This document shows, piece by piece, positions 1 to 5,157 of a DNA stretch of 7,501 bases. Below the pieces are notes generated by a model that worked only from the letters and a program-made list of their open reading frames with translations, was not told the DNA's origin and made no database searches. The translations under genes were made by a program, and so were the position numbers. The number at the start of each line of letters is the position of its first letter. Within the stretch, counting starts at the first letter, position 1. Where the stretch lies: positions 1 to 7,501 of the forward strand of contig JAOUAE010000061.1 of assembly GCA_029861085.1 (NCBI GenBank). Direction: 5' to 3'. Source of the stretch: Candidatus Nitrosopumilus sp. (lineage in GTDB: Archaea; Thermoproteota; Nitrososphaeria; Nitrososphaerales; Nitrosopumilaceae).

Positions 1-925
1 CAAATACTCTTTCTAACGCCTTCATCTGGTCTGATGTATAACTCAGTACACATGGTGCTTGAAAGAAACAGCTTGATGGATTGTTAAACTGTGAAAATAC
101 CTTCATTGGAATGATTTGAGCATCTGGTGCAACCCCATGGTACTCATTTCCAACATACAAAAATGTGCCACCAGCTGCAATTCCTGCTACATGTGTTCCA
201 TGATCACAGCCTGCAATTGAAGATGGGCACGGCAGTCCCGAGTCTGTTTCAGTTGATTCTTGTACTCCTCCAGGACACAAACTAGTAGAGCTCTCTGATG
301 GAACAGTAGATGAATAACATGCCTCTGATACTATCTTTCCTGCAAGAAACGAATGATTCTTGTCTACTCCAGTATCTAATATTACAATTTGTTGTCCTGC
401 GCCTGTATATCCTACATCTTCAAAAGATTCAGACCATACTTTGTCTGCACCAATGATGCTGTTACTTTGATACAAAAGAGGAGGTACTGCAACATCTTGC
501 ATGATTGAAGCAACCATTAGAGATGACTGTAGAACATTTAGAGAATCCAGGTTGACAGTGGTGCTAATGTATGGAATATGTTTGAATTGATATGTGTCAG
601 GACTCAGTGCGTTTGCTGCAGATAGTTGCTCCATTATGTCTTGTTGGGCGCTTTGTATCATTTGTCGCTGACTTTGAATTACCTGAGGCCCTTCCATTTC
701 TCCTTCCATGGCAATCGGAATATCAAGGGCAATGATTACTCGCACCTCTTCTTGTTGTTGCGCCATTGACTCTAACTGTGCAAAGCTTTCAGACATGCTT
801 TCAGGATGTTGGTATGAAAATGCAAGGTTAGCCTCTTGCAGGGGATCTAATTCTTGTGCATAAATTGGTGGAATAATAATAAAGAGTGCCAACAAAACGA
901 ACAGAGATATCTTTCTCAAGGACAT
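1..925 (-). CDS. Secreted subtilisin-like serine protease (S8), C-terminus cut by window edge
   Basis: The visible 308 residues are the front of a subtilase that hydrolyses peptide bonds outside the cell. Residues 1-23 form a signal peptide (basic start, hydrophobic core, IYA cleavage site before QE). Residues about 61-150 look like an inhibitor-I9 propeptide (VRVIIALDIP, later KHIPYISTTV). The catalytic domain follows: Asp184 in VILDTGVDKNH and His242 in DHGTHVAGIAAG are two of the three catalytic residues, and GVAPDAQIIPMKVF at 264-277 is a typical subtilase strand. The catalytic Ser lies outside the window. Six cysteines (203, 217, 233, 240, 286, 292) sit in the catalytic domain, which suggests disulfides. 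The start is ATG at 925; an upstream ATG at 936 hits a stop after three codons. A weak TATA-like CATATACC lies at 958-965. Family assignment is firm; the substrate is unknown. Confidence 0.93.
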   Translation of the reverse strand, partial: MSLRKISLFVLLALFIIIPPIYAQELDPLQEANLAFSYQHPESMSESFAQLESMAQQQEEVRVIIALDIPIAMEGEMEGPQVIQSQRQMIQSAQQDIMEQLSAANALSPDTYQFKHIPYISTTVNLDSLNVLQSSLMVASIMQDVAVPPLLYQSNSIIGADKVWSESFEDVGYTGAGQQIVILDTGVDKNHSFLAGKIVSEACYSSTVPSESSTSLCPGGVQESTETDSGLPCPSSIAGCDHGTHVAGIAAGGTFLYVGNEYHGVAPDAQIIPMKVFSQFNNPSSCFFQAPCVLSYTSDQMKALERVF

Positions 926-1044
926 TATATTGTCATGATAGTTTTTAGGTATTACTGGTATATGGAAAAAAATCACAATGATTTATCTATGTAAATTAGA
1001 TAAATTCAGGATTCAATTTCTTAGAGATTCACCTACTTATGTGA

Positions 1045-1090
1045 TGACAAATTGGCTTTCGGGGATTTGAACTTATTTATTTCAGGGGTT
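1045..1090. repeat. Copy 1 of 46-base direct repeat with tRNA T-arm-like core
   Basis: This copy aligns without gaps to 1685-1730, exactly 640 bases away, with 36 of 46 bases identical. The conserved core CGGGGATTTGAACTT, read on the minus strand, contains GTTCAAATCCCC, which matches the T-loop and 3' T-stem of a tRNA. The 5' half of the stem is absent, so it is not a tRNA gene. It begins about 30 bases beyond the stop codon of the TPR gene. Confidence 0.75.
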
Positions 1091-1122
1091 TATAGCTTTT
1101 CCAATTACAATTCTTTAGAGGT

Positions 1123-1626
1123 TTAGAATCTTGAGTGGATTATTGCTTTGAATTCATTTGTTTTTTTAATGTCTTCAAAATCAATATCCGATTTAGCTTT
1201 TTCTTTAAATGAAAAATCTAATTTTATAACCTCTGACAAAATTTTCAGCCCTTCTTTGATTTTTCCAGACTTTACAAAAGATGATGCCTTGTTGTATAGT
1301 GCTGTTGTATTTTTTGGTTTAGCCCTCAAAACGTTATCAAAGCATTTTATGGCAATATTGTATTGTCCTATGTAGTGATGGGCCAATCCTTTATTCAACA
1401 AAGCTAAGAGATGTCCTTCTTTTTGTGATAAGACATTGTCATAGTGAATAATTGCTTGTTCATATCGTGCTAGTTTTCCAAGTATGTGTCCTTTTTTCAG
1501 TAATGCCTCTATTTGCTGGGGTTCCTGTGCAAGAACTTGATCATAGAATGCCATCGCTTCTTTGGGATTTCCCAAATTCAATGACGTCTGTCCATTTTTC
1601 AGCAACGATTCAATTTTTTCCGACAT
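1123..1626 (-). CDS. TPR-repeat protein, 167 aa
   Basis: Four tetratricopeptide repeats of 34 residues cover roughly residues 4-37, 38-71, 72-105 and 106-139. Each shows the small/large residue pattern of the family (for example AMAFYDQVLAQEP, AIIHYDNVLSQKE, AIKCFDNVLRAKP). The C-terminus AKSDIDFEDIKKTNEFKAI resembles the tail that often closes such TPR arrays. There is no signal peptide or membrane segment, so it is probably a cytoplasmic protein-protein scaffold; its partner is unknown. The start is ATG at 1626, with a TATA-like CATTAAATCC at 1644-1653, about 23 bases upstream, which fits a leaderless transcript. The gene sits alone between two copies of a 46-base direct repeat. The fold is certain; the function is not. 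Confidence 0.9.
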   Translation of the reverse strand: MSEKIESLLKNGQTSLNLGNPKEAMAFYDQVLAQEPQQIEALLKKGHILGKLARYEQAIIHYDNVLSQKEGHLLALLNKGLAHHYIGQYNIAIKCFDNVLRAKPKNTTALYNKASSFVKSGKIKEGLKILSEVIKLDFSFKEKAKSDIDFEDIKKTNEFKAIIHSRF

Positions 1627-1643
1627 GAATTAATTTGCCAATA

Positions 1644-1653
1644 GGATTTAATG
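1644..1653 (-). promoter_or_regulatory. TATA box of the TPR gene
   Basis: On the minus strand this reads CATTAAATCC and is centred about 23 bases before the ATG at 1626, the spacing expected for an archaeal leaderless transcript. No Shine-Dalgarno-like sequence precedes the ATG. Confidence 0.4.
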
Positions 1654-1684
1654 AAATTTTTGGTAATCAAAATTGAATAAGTTT

Positions 1685-1730
1685 TGACAAATAGGACCAC
1701 GGGGATTTGAACTTGACTATTTCAGAAGTT
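1685..1730. repeat. Copy 2 of 46-base direct repeat with tRNA T-arm-like core
   Basis: This is the partner of 1045-1090, in the same orientation. Here the core is extended to TAGGACCACGGGGATTTGAA. Read on the minus strand it gives a T-loop, a 3' T-stem (CCCCG) and an acceptor-like TGGTCCTA, closer to a real tRNA 3' end than copy 1. It overlaps the last codons and stop of the lysine-rich gene at 1722-2108. Confidence 0.75.
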
Positions 1731-2108
1731 CATGAAAAATTTAGGAAAGAATGTCTTGCTCTTTGACTTGTTTCTAAAGGACGTGACTTGTGATGCAGAC
1801 AAAGGTCTTGGTTGTTTTCCCTTGGAGTATGGAACTACATTGTATTGCGGAATGTGTTGCTTGATTTGTTCTGGGGTAAATCTTTGGTATGCACCTGTAT
1901 TGTATGATGATGGCGATCCCTGCTGTGTCTGCATGACGCCGACCGCATGAAACGGTCTCTGCCTTTTTGTCTTGGATTTCTTTGATGATATTGGATATGA
2001 TGTGGTTAGTTTGGGTTGAGGTAGGTTAGTTTTAGTTTTAACAGTGGAACTATTTTGTAATTTCTTTTTCTTTTTAGAAACTGTTTTCTTTTTTTCTGCT
2101 GATGCCAA
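1722..2108 (-). CDS. Lysine-rich hypothetical protein, 128 aa
   Basis: I do not recognise a family. Residues 1-50 are strongly basic and low in complexity (runs such as KKKTVSKKKKK). The middle (about 53-100) is rich in Q, S, P and Y and holds FTPEQIKQHIPQYNVVPYSK. The end is again basic with aromatic residues (KTFFPKFFMNF). There is no membrane segment or cysteine. Composition suggests a disordered nucleic-acid-binding protein, but that is inference. The only possible start near the upstream stop is TTG at 2108; the next in-frame ATG is codon 59. A weak TATA-like TTAAACTAA lies 20-30 bases upstream. Its stop codon lies inside copy 2 of the 46-base repeat. The long open frame and the avoidance of stops in such AT-rich DNA support coding, with moderate certainty. 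Confidence 0.6.
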   Translation of the reverse strand: MASAEKKKTVSKKKKKLQNSSTVKTKTNLPQPKLTTSYPISSKKSKTKRQRPFHAVGVMQTQQGSPSSYNTGAYQRFTPEQIKQHIPQYNVVPYSKGKQPRPLSASQVTSFRNKSKSKTFFPKFFMNF

Positions 2109-2496
2109 ATAATGAAAAGATTGTTTTTAGTTTAATGAGAAGTGTTTCAGAGATTAAAAACATACAATAATGTTGATTTTTCTTACCCATCTTTTTATAA
2201 TAATTGTACGCACATACACTCTCATGAAACCACCAGTAGGAATTTGAGGCAAGGATGTATTTTTTGTTCCAAACTTTTGTGATAACTGCGGTAAGCATTT
2301 TTTGATTGATGATGAGTTTAAAGAACACGAATTGAATTGTTAATAGATATCTGGCTGCATTTGATGTGAGATTTATTGCTACGAAGTGATGAGGAGGAGA
2401 ATTGTTTTTAGCAAAAAGAGGAAGAGAAGAAAATTTCATCATCTAAAAAATCAAAATCAACTTAGAATCTAATAATTAATTTTATTGTGTTTAAAA
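2109..2496. other. AT-rich stretch with no convincing gene
   Basis: The longest frame here is 2074-2442 on the minus strand (122 codons, ATGATG start). Its composition is irregular (aromatic- and Asn/Lys-rich, no recognisable motif), no clear TATA box precedes it, and its end overlaps the start of the lysine-rich gene. I consider it unlikely to be a gene, though a decayed one is possible. Box C-like TGATGA occurs near 2306 and 2387 without matching CTGA boxes, so no C/D guide RNA is called. The segment may be relic DNA. Confidence 0.4.
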
Positions 2497-2604
2497 TTAT
2501 TTTTTATTTTTGTCTAATTTTTGTTTTGCACTAAAGCTAGGAAGTAACTCATTAGTCAACTTTTCAAGTTGTGATGCAAAATATAATGCAGTAGAATATG
2601 CCAT
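2497..2604 (-). CDS. Possible small protein, 35 aa
   Basis: The frame runs from ATG at 2604 to TAA at 2497-2499. It starts MAYSTALYFASQLEKLTNEL and ends in a lysine-rich tail (KQKLDKNKK). The first 20 residues could form an amphipathic helix. The residue mix looks more protein-like than the surrounding noncoding DNA, and AT-rich, T-rich sequence follows the stop, as at many archaeal gene ends. No clear TATA box is seen at the expected distance. It resembles no family I know. It sits 92 bases downstream of the terminase-like gene on the same strand, so it could be read through from it. Certainty is low. Confidence 0.3.
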   Translation of the reverse strand: MAYSTALYFASQLEKLTNELLPSFSAKQKLDKNKK

Positions 2605-2696
2605 AATTCACTATGTCAAACCGATACAAGAACGTGTGCTGTAATTTCTTAACGTTTGTTTATTTTTCTACAAAAATAACTACAAAAATAAAGAGT

Positions 2697-3332
2697 TTAA
2701 AAACTTCCCATTGCATAATTGATTTCAGATGTTTCATTGACTTGTCCCCCTACGTGGTTTCCCGGCAAATCTATCTTCAATCCAAGCTGAATACACCCAT
2801 GAATTGACAACTCCCATGCAATTCCCATATCGTTGTGTCTGCCAGTAGGATGATCAAAGGATTCCCTGCCAGATGGTGTCAGCAGCATCTCCTCGTGTTT
2901 GAGTTGAGTGATCAGTTCACGTTCCAGCTTTGCCTTTGCAGGATCCTTGATGTTTGCAGGATTTGGAAATTTGTATTCCTGTTTTAAAATGGACAACCCA
3001 TCGTCTTTTAGCATCTTTTTTGTGCCTGACGTACCAGCTGAGAAATTAATTTTAGTTACTCTTGACTTGCCAAATCTACTTTCCATGAGATCAGTGAAGG
3101 TTCTCTCGTTGGTGTAATCAAAGACCATTAGAGATGGAGGAAATTTTGGGAATAATACTCGAGTATGAAATTCAATTATCTTATCAAATGATGTGTGGTT
3201 TAGCGCATAGACATCTCTAAGAAATGGAACAGGTTTTGGGATTTCTTTTGTAGGTGTTGGCATCTCATGAATTACTATTCCAAAGAAATCATTTTGTGAT
3301 GCTGGATCCTCACCATAGATGTATCGAGGCAA
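2697..3332 (-). CDS. Stand-alone terminase-like RNase H-fold nuclease, 211 aa
   Basis: The protein resembles the C-terminal nuclease domain of tailed-virus terminase large subunits, the metal-dependent endonuclease that cuts DNA during packaging. Three acidic clusters appear in the family order: Asp9 and Asp15 in YGEDPASQNDFFGIV, Asp72 in LMVFDYTNERTFTDLM, and Asp168 in RHNDMGIAWELSIHG. A basic stretch (KSRVTKINFS) and a charged helix (KAKLERELITQLKHEE) lie between them as in terminases. The Walker A/B ATPase half, normally several hundred residues before this domain, is absent, and an in-frame stop lies about 8 codons upstream. The only start is TTG at 3332; a TATA-like AATTAATTTAC at 3349-3359 sits 17-27 bases upstream. 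It is either a captured nuclease or a truncated viral remnant. All catalytic acids are intact. A diverged fragment of the same family lies at 4061-4168. The family call comes from motif recognition, not a search. Confidence 0.65.
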   Translation of the reverse strand: MPRYIYGEDPASQNDFFGIVIHEMPTPTKEIPKPVPFLRDVYALNHTSFDKIIEFHTRVLFPKFPPSLMVFDYTNERTFTDLMESRFGKSRVTKINFSAGTSGTKKMLKDDGLSILKQEYKFPNPANIKDPAKAKLERELITQLKHEEMLLTPSGRESFDHPTGRHNDMGIAWELSIHGCIQLGLKIDLPGNHVGGQVNETSEINYAMGSF

Positions 3333-3392
3333 TGATATTTTTGAATTAGTAAATTAATTGAGAAGTGTTTAGAAAAAAAGACTTTGAAGTTG

Positions 3393-3400
3393 TTTTTAAA
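3393..3400 (+). promoter_or_regulatory. TATA box of the zinc-ribbon gene
   Basis: TTTTTAAA lies 27-34 bases before the ATG at 3427, the distance expected for an archaeal promoter with a start site at or just before the codon. The sequence between holds no Shine-Dalgarno-like motif. Confidence 0.45.
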
Positions 3401-3426
3401 CAAGATAATTTGCTCTGTTATTAGTA

Positions 3427-3564
3427 ATGAAGAAACTGGGGGACAAAGTAAAAGAGAATTGTGAAAAATGTAACCATGTTCAAATTTTTGAAGTTTCTGA
3501 GATAAGTGAATACGGAGAAGCGTTTGGTATTTGTGAAAAATGTAAAAATGTTATACGTGTGTAA
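3427..3564 (+). CDS. Small zinc-ribbon protein, 45 aa
   Basis: The frame ATG 3427 to TAA 3562-3564 encodes 45 residues with two identical CEKC knuckles, Cys12/Cys15 and Cys36/Cys39, 20 residues apart. That is the spacing of a minimal zinc ribbon: each CxxC sits on a turn and the four cysteines bind one zinc. The N-terminus is basic (MKKLGDKVKEN), and the segment between the knuckles is a plausible strand pair (HVQIFEVSEISEYGEAFGI). Such proteins usually bind nucleic acid or act as adaptors, but the target here is unknown. A TATA box lies at 3393-3400. The gene is divergent from the terminase-like gene, with 94 bases between start codons. The end overlaps, on the opposite strand, the distal part of the ORF at 3480-3809. 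The symmetric CxxC pattern makes this the more credible of the two in the overlap. Confidence 0.72.
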   Translation: MKKLGDKVKENCEKCNHVQIFEVSEISEYGEAFGICEKCKNVIRV

Positions 3565-3809
3565 TTTGTGATTGAAAAAAACAACCCCAGATGGAATTTT
3601 GAAAGTTTGAAATGAAAAGAGAACCAATTACTTCTTTTCTTGAGTTGTATTATCAAAACTACAGGAGCTGCAAAATACATTCCAAGATTTAGTAAAATCA
3701 AACTAATTCCATATCCCAAAACTTCTTCCTCTGAATCCATATCAACATAATTCAAAATAGATAAACTTGAGATCATTGGATTTATTGCAATCTCAAGTAT
3801 TTTTGTCAT
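3480..3809 (-). CDS. Single-TM hypothetical protein, up to 109 aa; C-terminal part doubtful
   Basis: Residues 1-60 look like a real small membrane protein: a polar N-terminus with an acidic patch (YVDMDSEEEV, 21-30), one hydrophobic helix at about 31-55 (ISLILLNLGMYFAAPVVLII), then basic QLKKRS. A TATA box at 3841-3850 lies upstream of the ATG at 3809. The last 28 residues (about 82-109) are antisense to the zinc-ribbon gene, and the stretch after residue 60 is Phe/Ser-rich as expected for noncoding DNA. A one-base shift just after the helix would end the protein with TTQEKK and a stop at about 60 residues, so a frameshift or sequencing error at the AAGAAAAGAAG run is possible. No family is recognised. 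Confidence 0.45.
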   Translation of the reverse strand: MTKILEIAINPMISSLSILNYVDMDSEEEVLGYGISLILLNLGMYFAAPVVLIIQLKKRSNWFSFHFKLSKFHLGLFFSITNYTRITFLHFSQIPNASPYSLISETSKI

Positions 3810-3840
3810 GTTTTTCTATGCTCGTTTAGTACAATCAAAA

Positions 3841-3850
3841 AGATATATGG
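3841..3850. promoter_or_regulatory. Palindromic TATA box between divergent genes
   Basis: AGATATATGG holds a near-palindromic ATATAT. It is centred about 26 bases before the GTG at 3871 on the plus strand and about 36 bases before the ATG at 3809 on the minus strand. It is the only good TATA candidate for either gene, so it may be used in both directions. Confidence 0.45.
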
Positions 3851-3870
3851 TTTTGTAAAACAAATAATCC

Positions 3871-4083
3871 GTGGACAAGTATCTTACTGTAATCTTAGTT
3901 TTTATGGTTGCAGGCATACCTATCTCATTTGTAAATCCAAATACTGGAGAATTACTAGATCAACCTGTAATTGGATTGTTTTATGCTTCTATTGCGGGTA
4001 TAGCAGTTATCATTCTTTACAGCTCCTATAAAGGAAAAAAAGAGAGACAAAAATCTAATGCTAGAAGAAGATCTCGAAAATAA
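3871..4083 (+). CDS. Two-TM small membrane protein, 70 aa
   Basis: Two hydrophobic helices at about residues 4-20 (YLTVILVFMVAGIPISF) and 32-52 (PVIGLFYASIAGIAVIILY) are joined by a short polar loop with Asn, Glu and Asp. A strongly basic tail follows (KGKKERQKSNARRRSRK). By the positive-inside rule both ends should face the cytoplasm. The start is GTG at 3871, chosen because a TATA box lies 21-30 bases upstream, as for a leaderless gene. It belongs to no family I can name. The final 23 bases run antisense to the decayed terminase-like fragment. Codon use and hydrophobic pattern support real coding. Confidence 0.65.
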   Translation: MDKYLTVILVFMVAGIPISFVNPNTGELLDQPVIGLFYASIAGIAVIILYSSYKGKKERQKSNARRRSRK

Positions 4084-4168
4084 TCTTTGTGTGAAATTCT
4101 ATAATCTTATCAAAACTTGTATGATTTAGTTTGTAGAGGTCTCTCAGTATTGGTAACGGTTTCAGGTT
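4061..4168 (-). pseudogene. Fragment of a second terminase-like nuclease gene
   Basis: Translated on the minus strand from 4168, this 35-codon frame matches residues 31-64 of the intact protein at 2697-3332. The segment LNHTSFDKIIEFHT (14 residues) is identical, and 22 of the 30 positions starting at KP agree. At DNA level 4092-4166 aligns without gaps to 3166-3240 with 54 of 75 bases identical. The catalytic regions before and after are missing: a TGA lies just upstream in frame and a TAG closes it at 4061-4063. The N-terminal side may continue in another frame (DWLIID resembling the DFFGIV region), but that is weak. It ends about 55 bases from the tRNA-Arg gene. This is a remnant, not a working gene. 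Confidence 0.85.
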
Positions 4169-4184
4169 TTGATGTCAATAATTA

Positions 4185-4219
4185 ACCAATCAGGTTTATT
4201 GTATATGAACCCGATTGGT
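4185..4219. repeat. Inverted repeat (hairpin) just beyond the tRNA 3' end
   Basis: ACCAATC-A-GGTT at 4185-4196 pairs with AACC-C-GATTGGT at 4208-4219: 11 base pairs, one A/C mismatch, an 11-base loop. It begins 3 bases after the tRNA discriminator base on the tRNA strand and is followed by AT-rich DNA. It could be a 3' processing or termination element for the tRNA, or the end of an inserted element. Confidence 0.6.
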
Positions 4220-4222
4220 AAA

Positions 4223-4297
4223 CGGACCCGACCGGATTCGAACCGGCGACCTATTGCTCCGCAAGCAATCGCACTATCCAAGCTATGCAACGAGTCC
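4223..4297 (-). tRNA. tRNA-Arg (anticodon GCG)
   Basis: A full cloverleaf of 75 bases folds on the minus strand. Acceptor GGACTCG pairs with CGGGTCC (one T-G pair), followed by discriminator G. D stem GCAT/GTGC encloses a loop with A14, GG and A21. Anticodon stem ATTGC/GCAAT encloses the loop TTGCGGA, so the anticodon is GCG, reading CGC and CGU for arginine. Variable loop is AGGTC. T stem GCCGG/CCGGT encloses TTCGAAT. No CCA is encoded and there is no intron. It lies 38 bases downstream of the methyltransferase-like gene on the same strand; AAATTAAG at 4319-4326, about 26 bases upstream, may be its TATA box. Its 3' end faces the segment holding the terminase-like genes. Confidence 0.97.
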
Positions 4298-4335
4298 AAA
4301 AAGTTTTGGAAATTTACGCTTAATTTGGATTGCTA

Positions 4336-5157
4336 TTAGTTAGGTTGTGCAAAGATGTAAGGAGTATCATCAGATTCATGAAATGTCCAAGCAGTAGGTA
4401 AAGAAATACTTTGAATCGATTTTAGATTATTCTTCTCAATCAGAGTGCCCCATCCAGCCTCATTGTTTGGATCTGAGACATATTTTTGAGACAGCGTACC
4501 AGCAAATACCCAACCCGAATTTGGCCATAAATCAGATATTGAATTAATTTTTTCTAAAACGCCAGAAGCTAAAGACACTCCACCCATTTGTGCAAGACCC
4601 CCTATGAAAAAAATTGGTTGTTTAAGATTCAATGAAGAGTAATCAAAAATCCCAGCATCAGAGCAACGAGGATTATAATCAAGAGTGCTGCACAAGAATT
4701 TTTGAAGATCAACTAACATATCGTCAATTTCCACACTGTAAGATTCCATATCAATTACTTTACCGCAAAATGCAATACGGCCATCCCCAGAACCAATGTC
4801 AATTACTTCCAAATATCCAAGTTTTTTGGCAAGTAAAGCACCAACATATGCAGACATTATCCACGTTGGAGAAAACGGCGCATGGCTTGAACCATGTTGA
4901 ATACTGCTCAACCAATATTTGTTAATGTCACCTTCATAAACAATGCAAGGAGTACGCCCAATAACTTTTTCATATGAATTGTAATAGATCGGATTCTTGG
5001 CTGCAAATTGATGTAATAATTCTAATTCTTGTTGCTCTATTTGGAATAACTCAGATTTTGAAATTGGGATTACTTCTTGAATTTGACTGTGTCCTTCATA
5101 AAGAGATGCAAATTCTTTTTTTAAATTTACAAGATTTTTAGCTAGTGTTTCAATCAT
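4336..5157 (-). CDS. Class I SAM-dependent methyltransferase-like protein, 273 aa
   Basis: The glycine-rich SAM-binding motif I is clear at residues 118-129 (VIDIGSGDGRIA), with a strand ending in an acidic residue, Glu143 in YSVEIDD, as expected for motif II. A helical region (about 1-60) precedes the Rossmann domain, and SSIQHGSSHAPFSPTWIM (84-101) sits where substrate-entry loops often lie. The second half is less typical (IFFIGGLAQMGG, SGWVFAGTL). The arrangement recalls the Dot1-like group, but the substrate cannot be told; protein or small-molecule methylation are both open. I chose ATG at 5157 over the in-frame TTG at 5187 because it overlaps the stop of the upstream gene by 8 bases, as in translationally coupled genes, and has AAAGGT a few bases upstream as a weak ribosome site. 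Confidence 0.75.
   Translation of the reverse strand: MIETLAKNLVNLKKEFASLYEGHSQIQEVIPISKSELFQIEQQELELLHQFAAKNPIYYNSYEKVIGRTPCIVYEGDINKYWLSSIQHGSSHAPFSPTWIMSAYVGALLAKKLGYLEVIDIGSGDGRIAFCGKVIDMESYSVEIDDMLVDLQKFLCSTLDYNPRCSDAGIFDYSSLNLKQPIFFIGGLAQMGGVSLASGVLEKINSISDLWPNSGWVFAGTLSQKYVSDPNNEAGWGTLIEKNNLKSIQSISLPTAWTFHESDDTPYIFAQPN

Noticed and set aside
1045..1100. tRNA gene at the repeat with GTTCAAATCCCC
   Set aside because: Only the T-loop and the 3' side of the T-stem match; the bases before the loop (ATAAG, or TCAAG in copy 2) do not pair with CCCCG, and no anticodon or D arm can be folded.
1148..1375. 75-codon plus-strand frame opposite the TPR gene
   Set aside because: Shadow of the TPR repeats on the other strand.
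2300..2400. C/D-box guide RNA suggested by TGATGA near 2306 and 2387
   Set aside because: No CTGA boxes at suitable spacing on the same strand.
2074..2442. 122-codon minus-strand frame starting ATGATG
   Set aside because: No motif, irregular composition, no TATA box in place, and it overlaps the start of the neighbouring gene; kept only as a comment on the gene-poor stretch.
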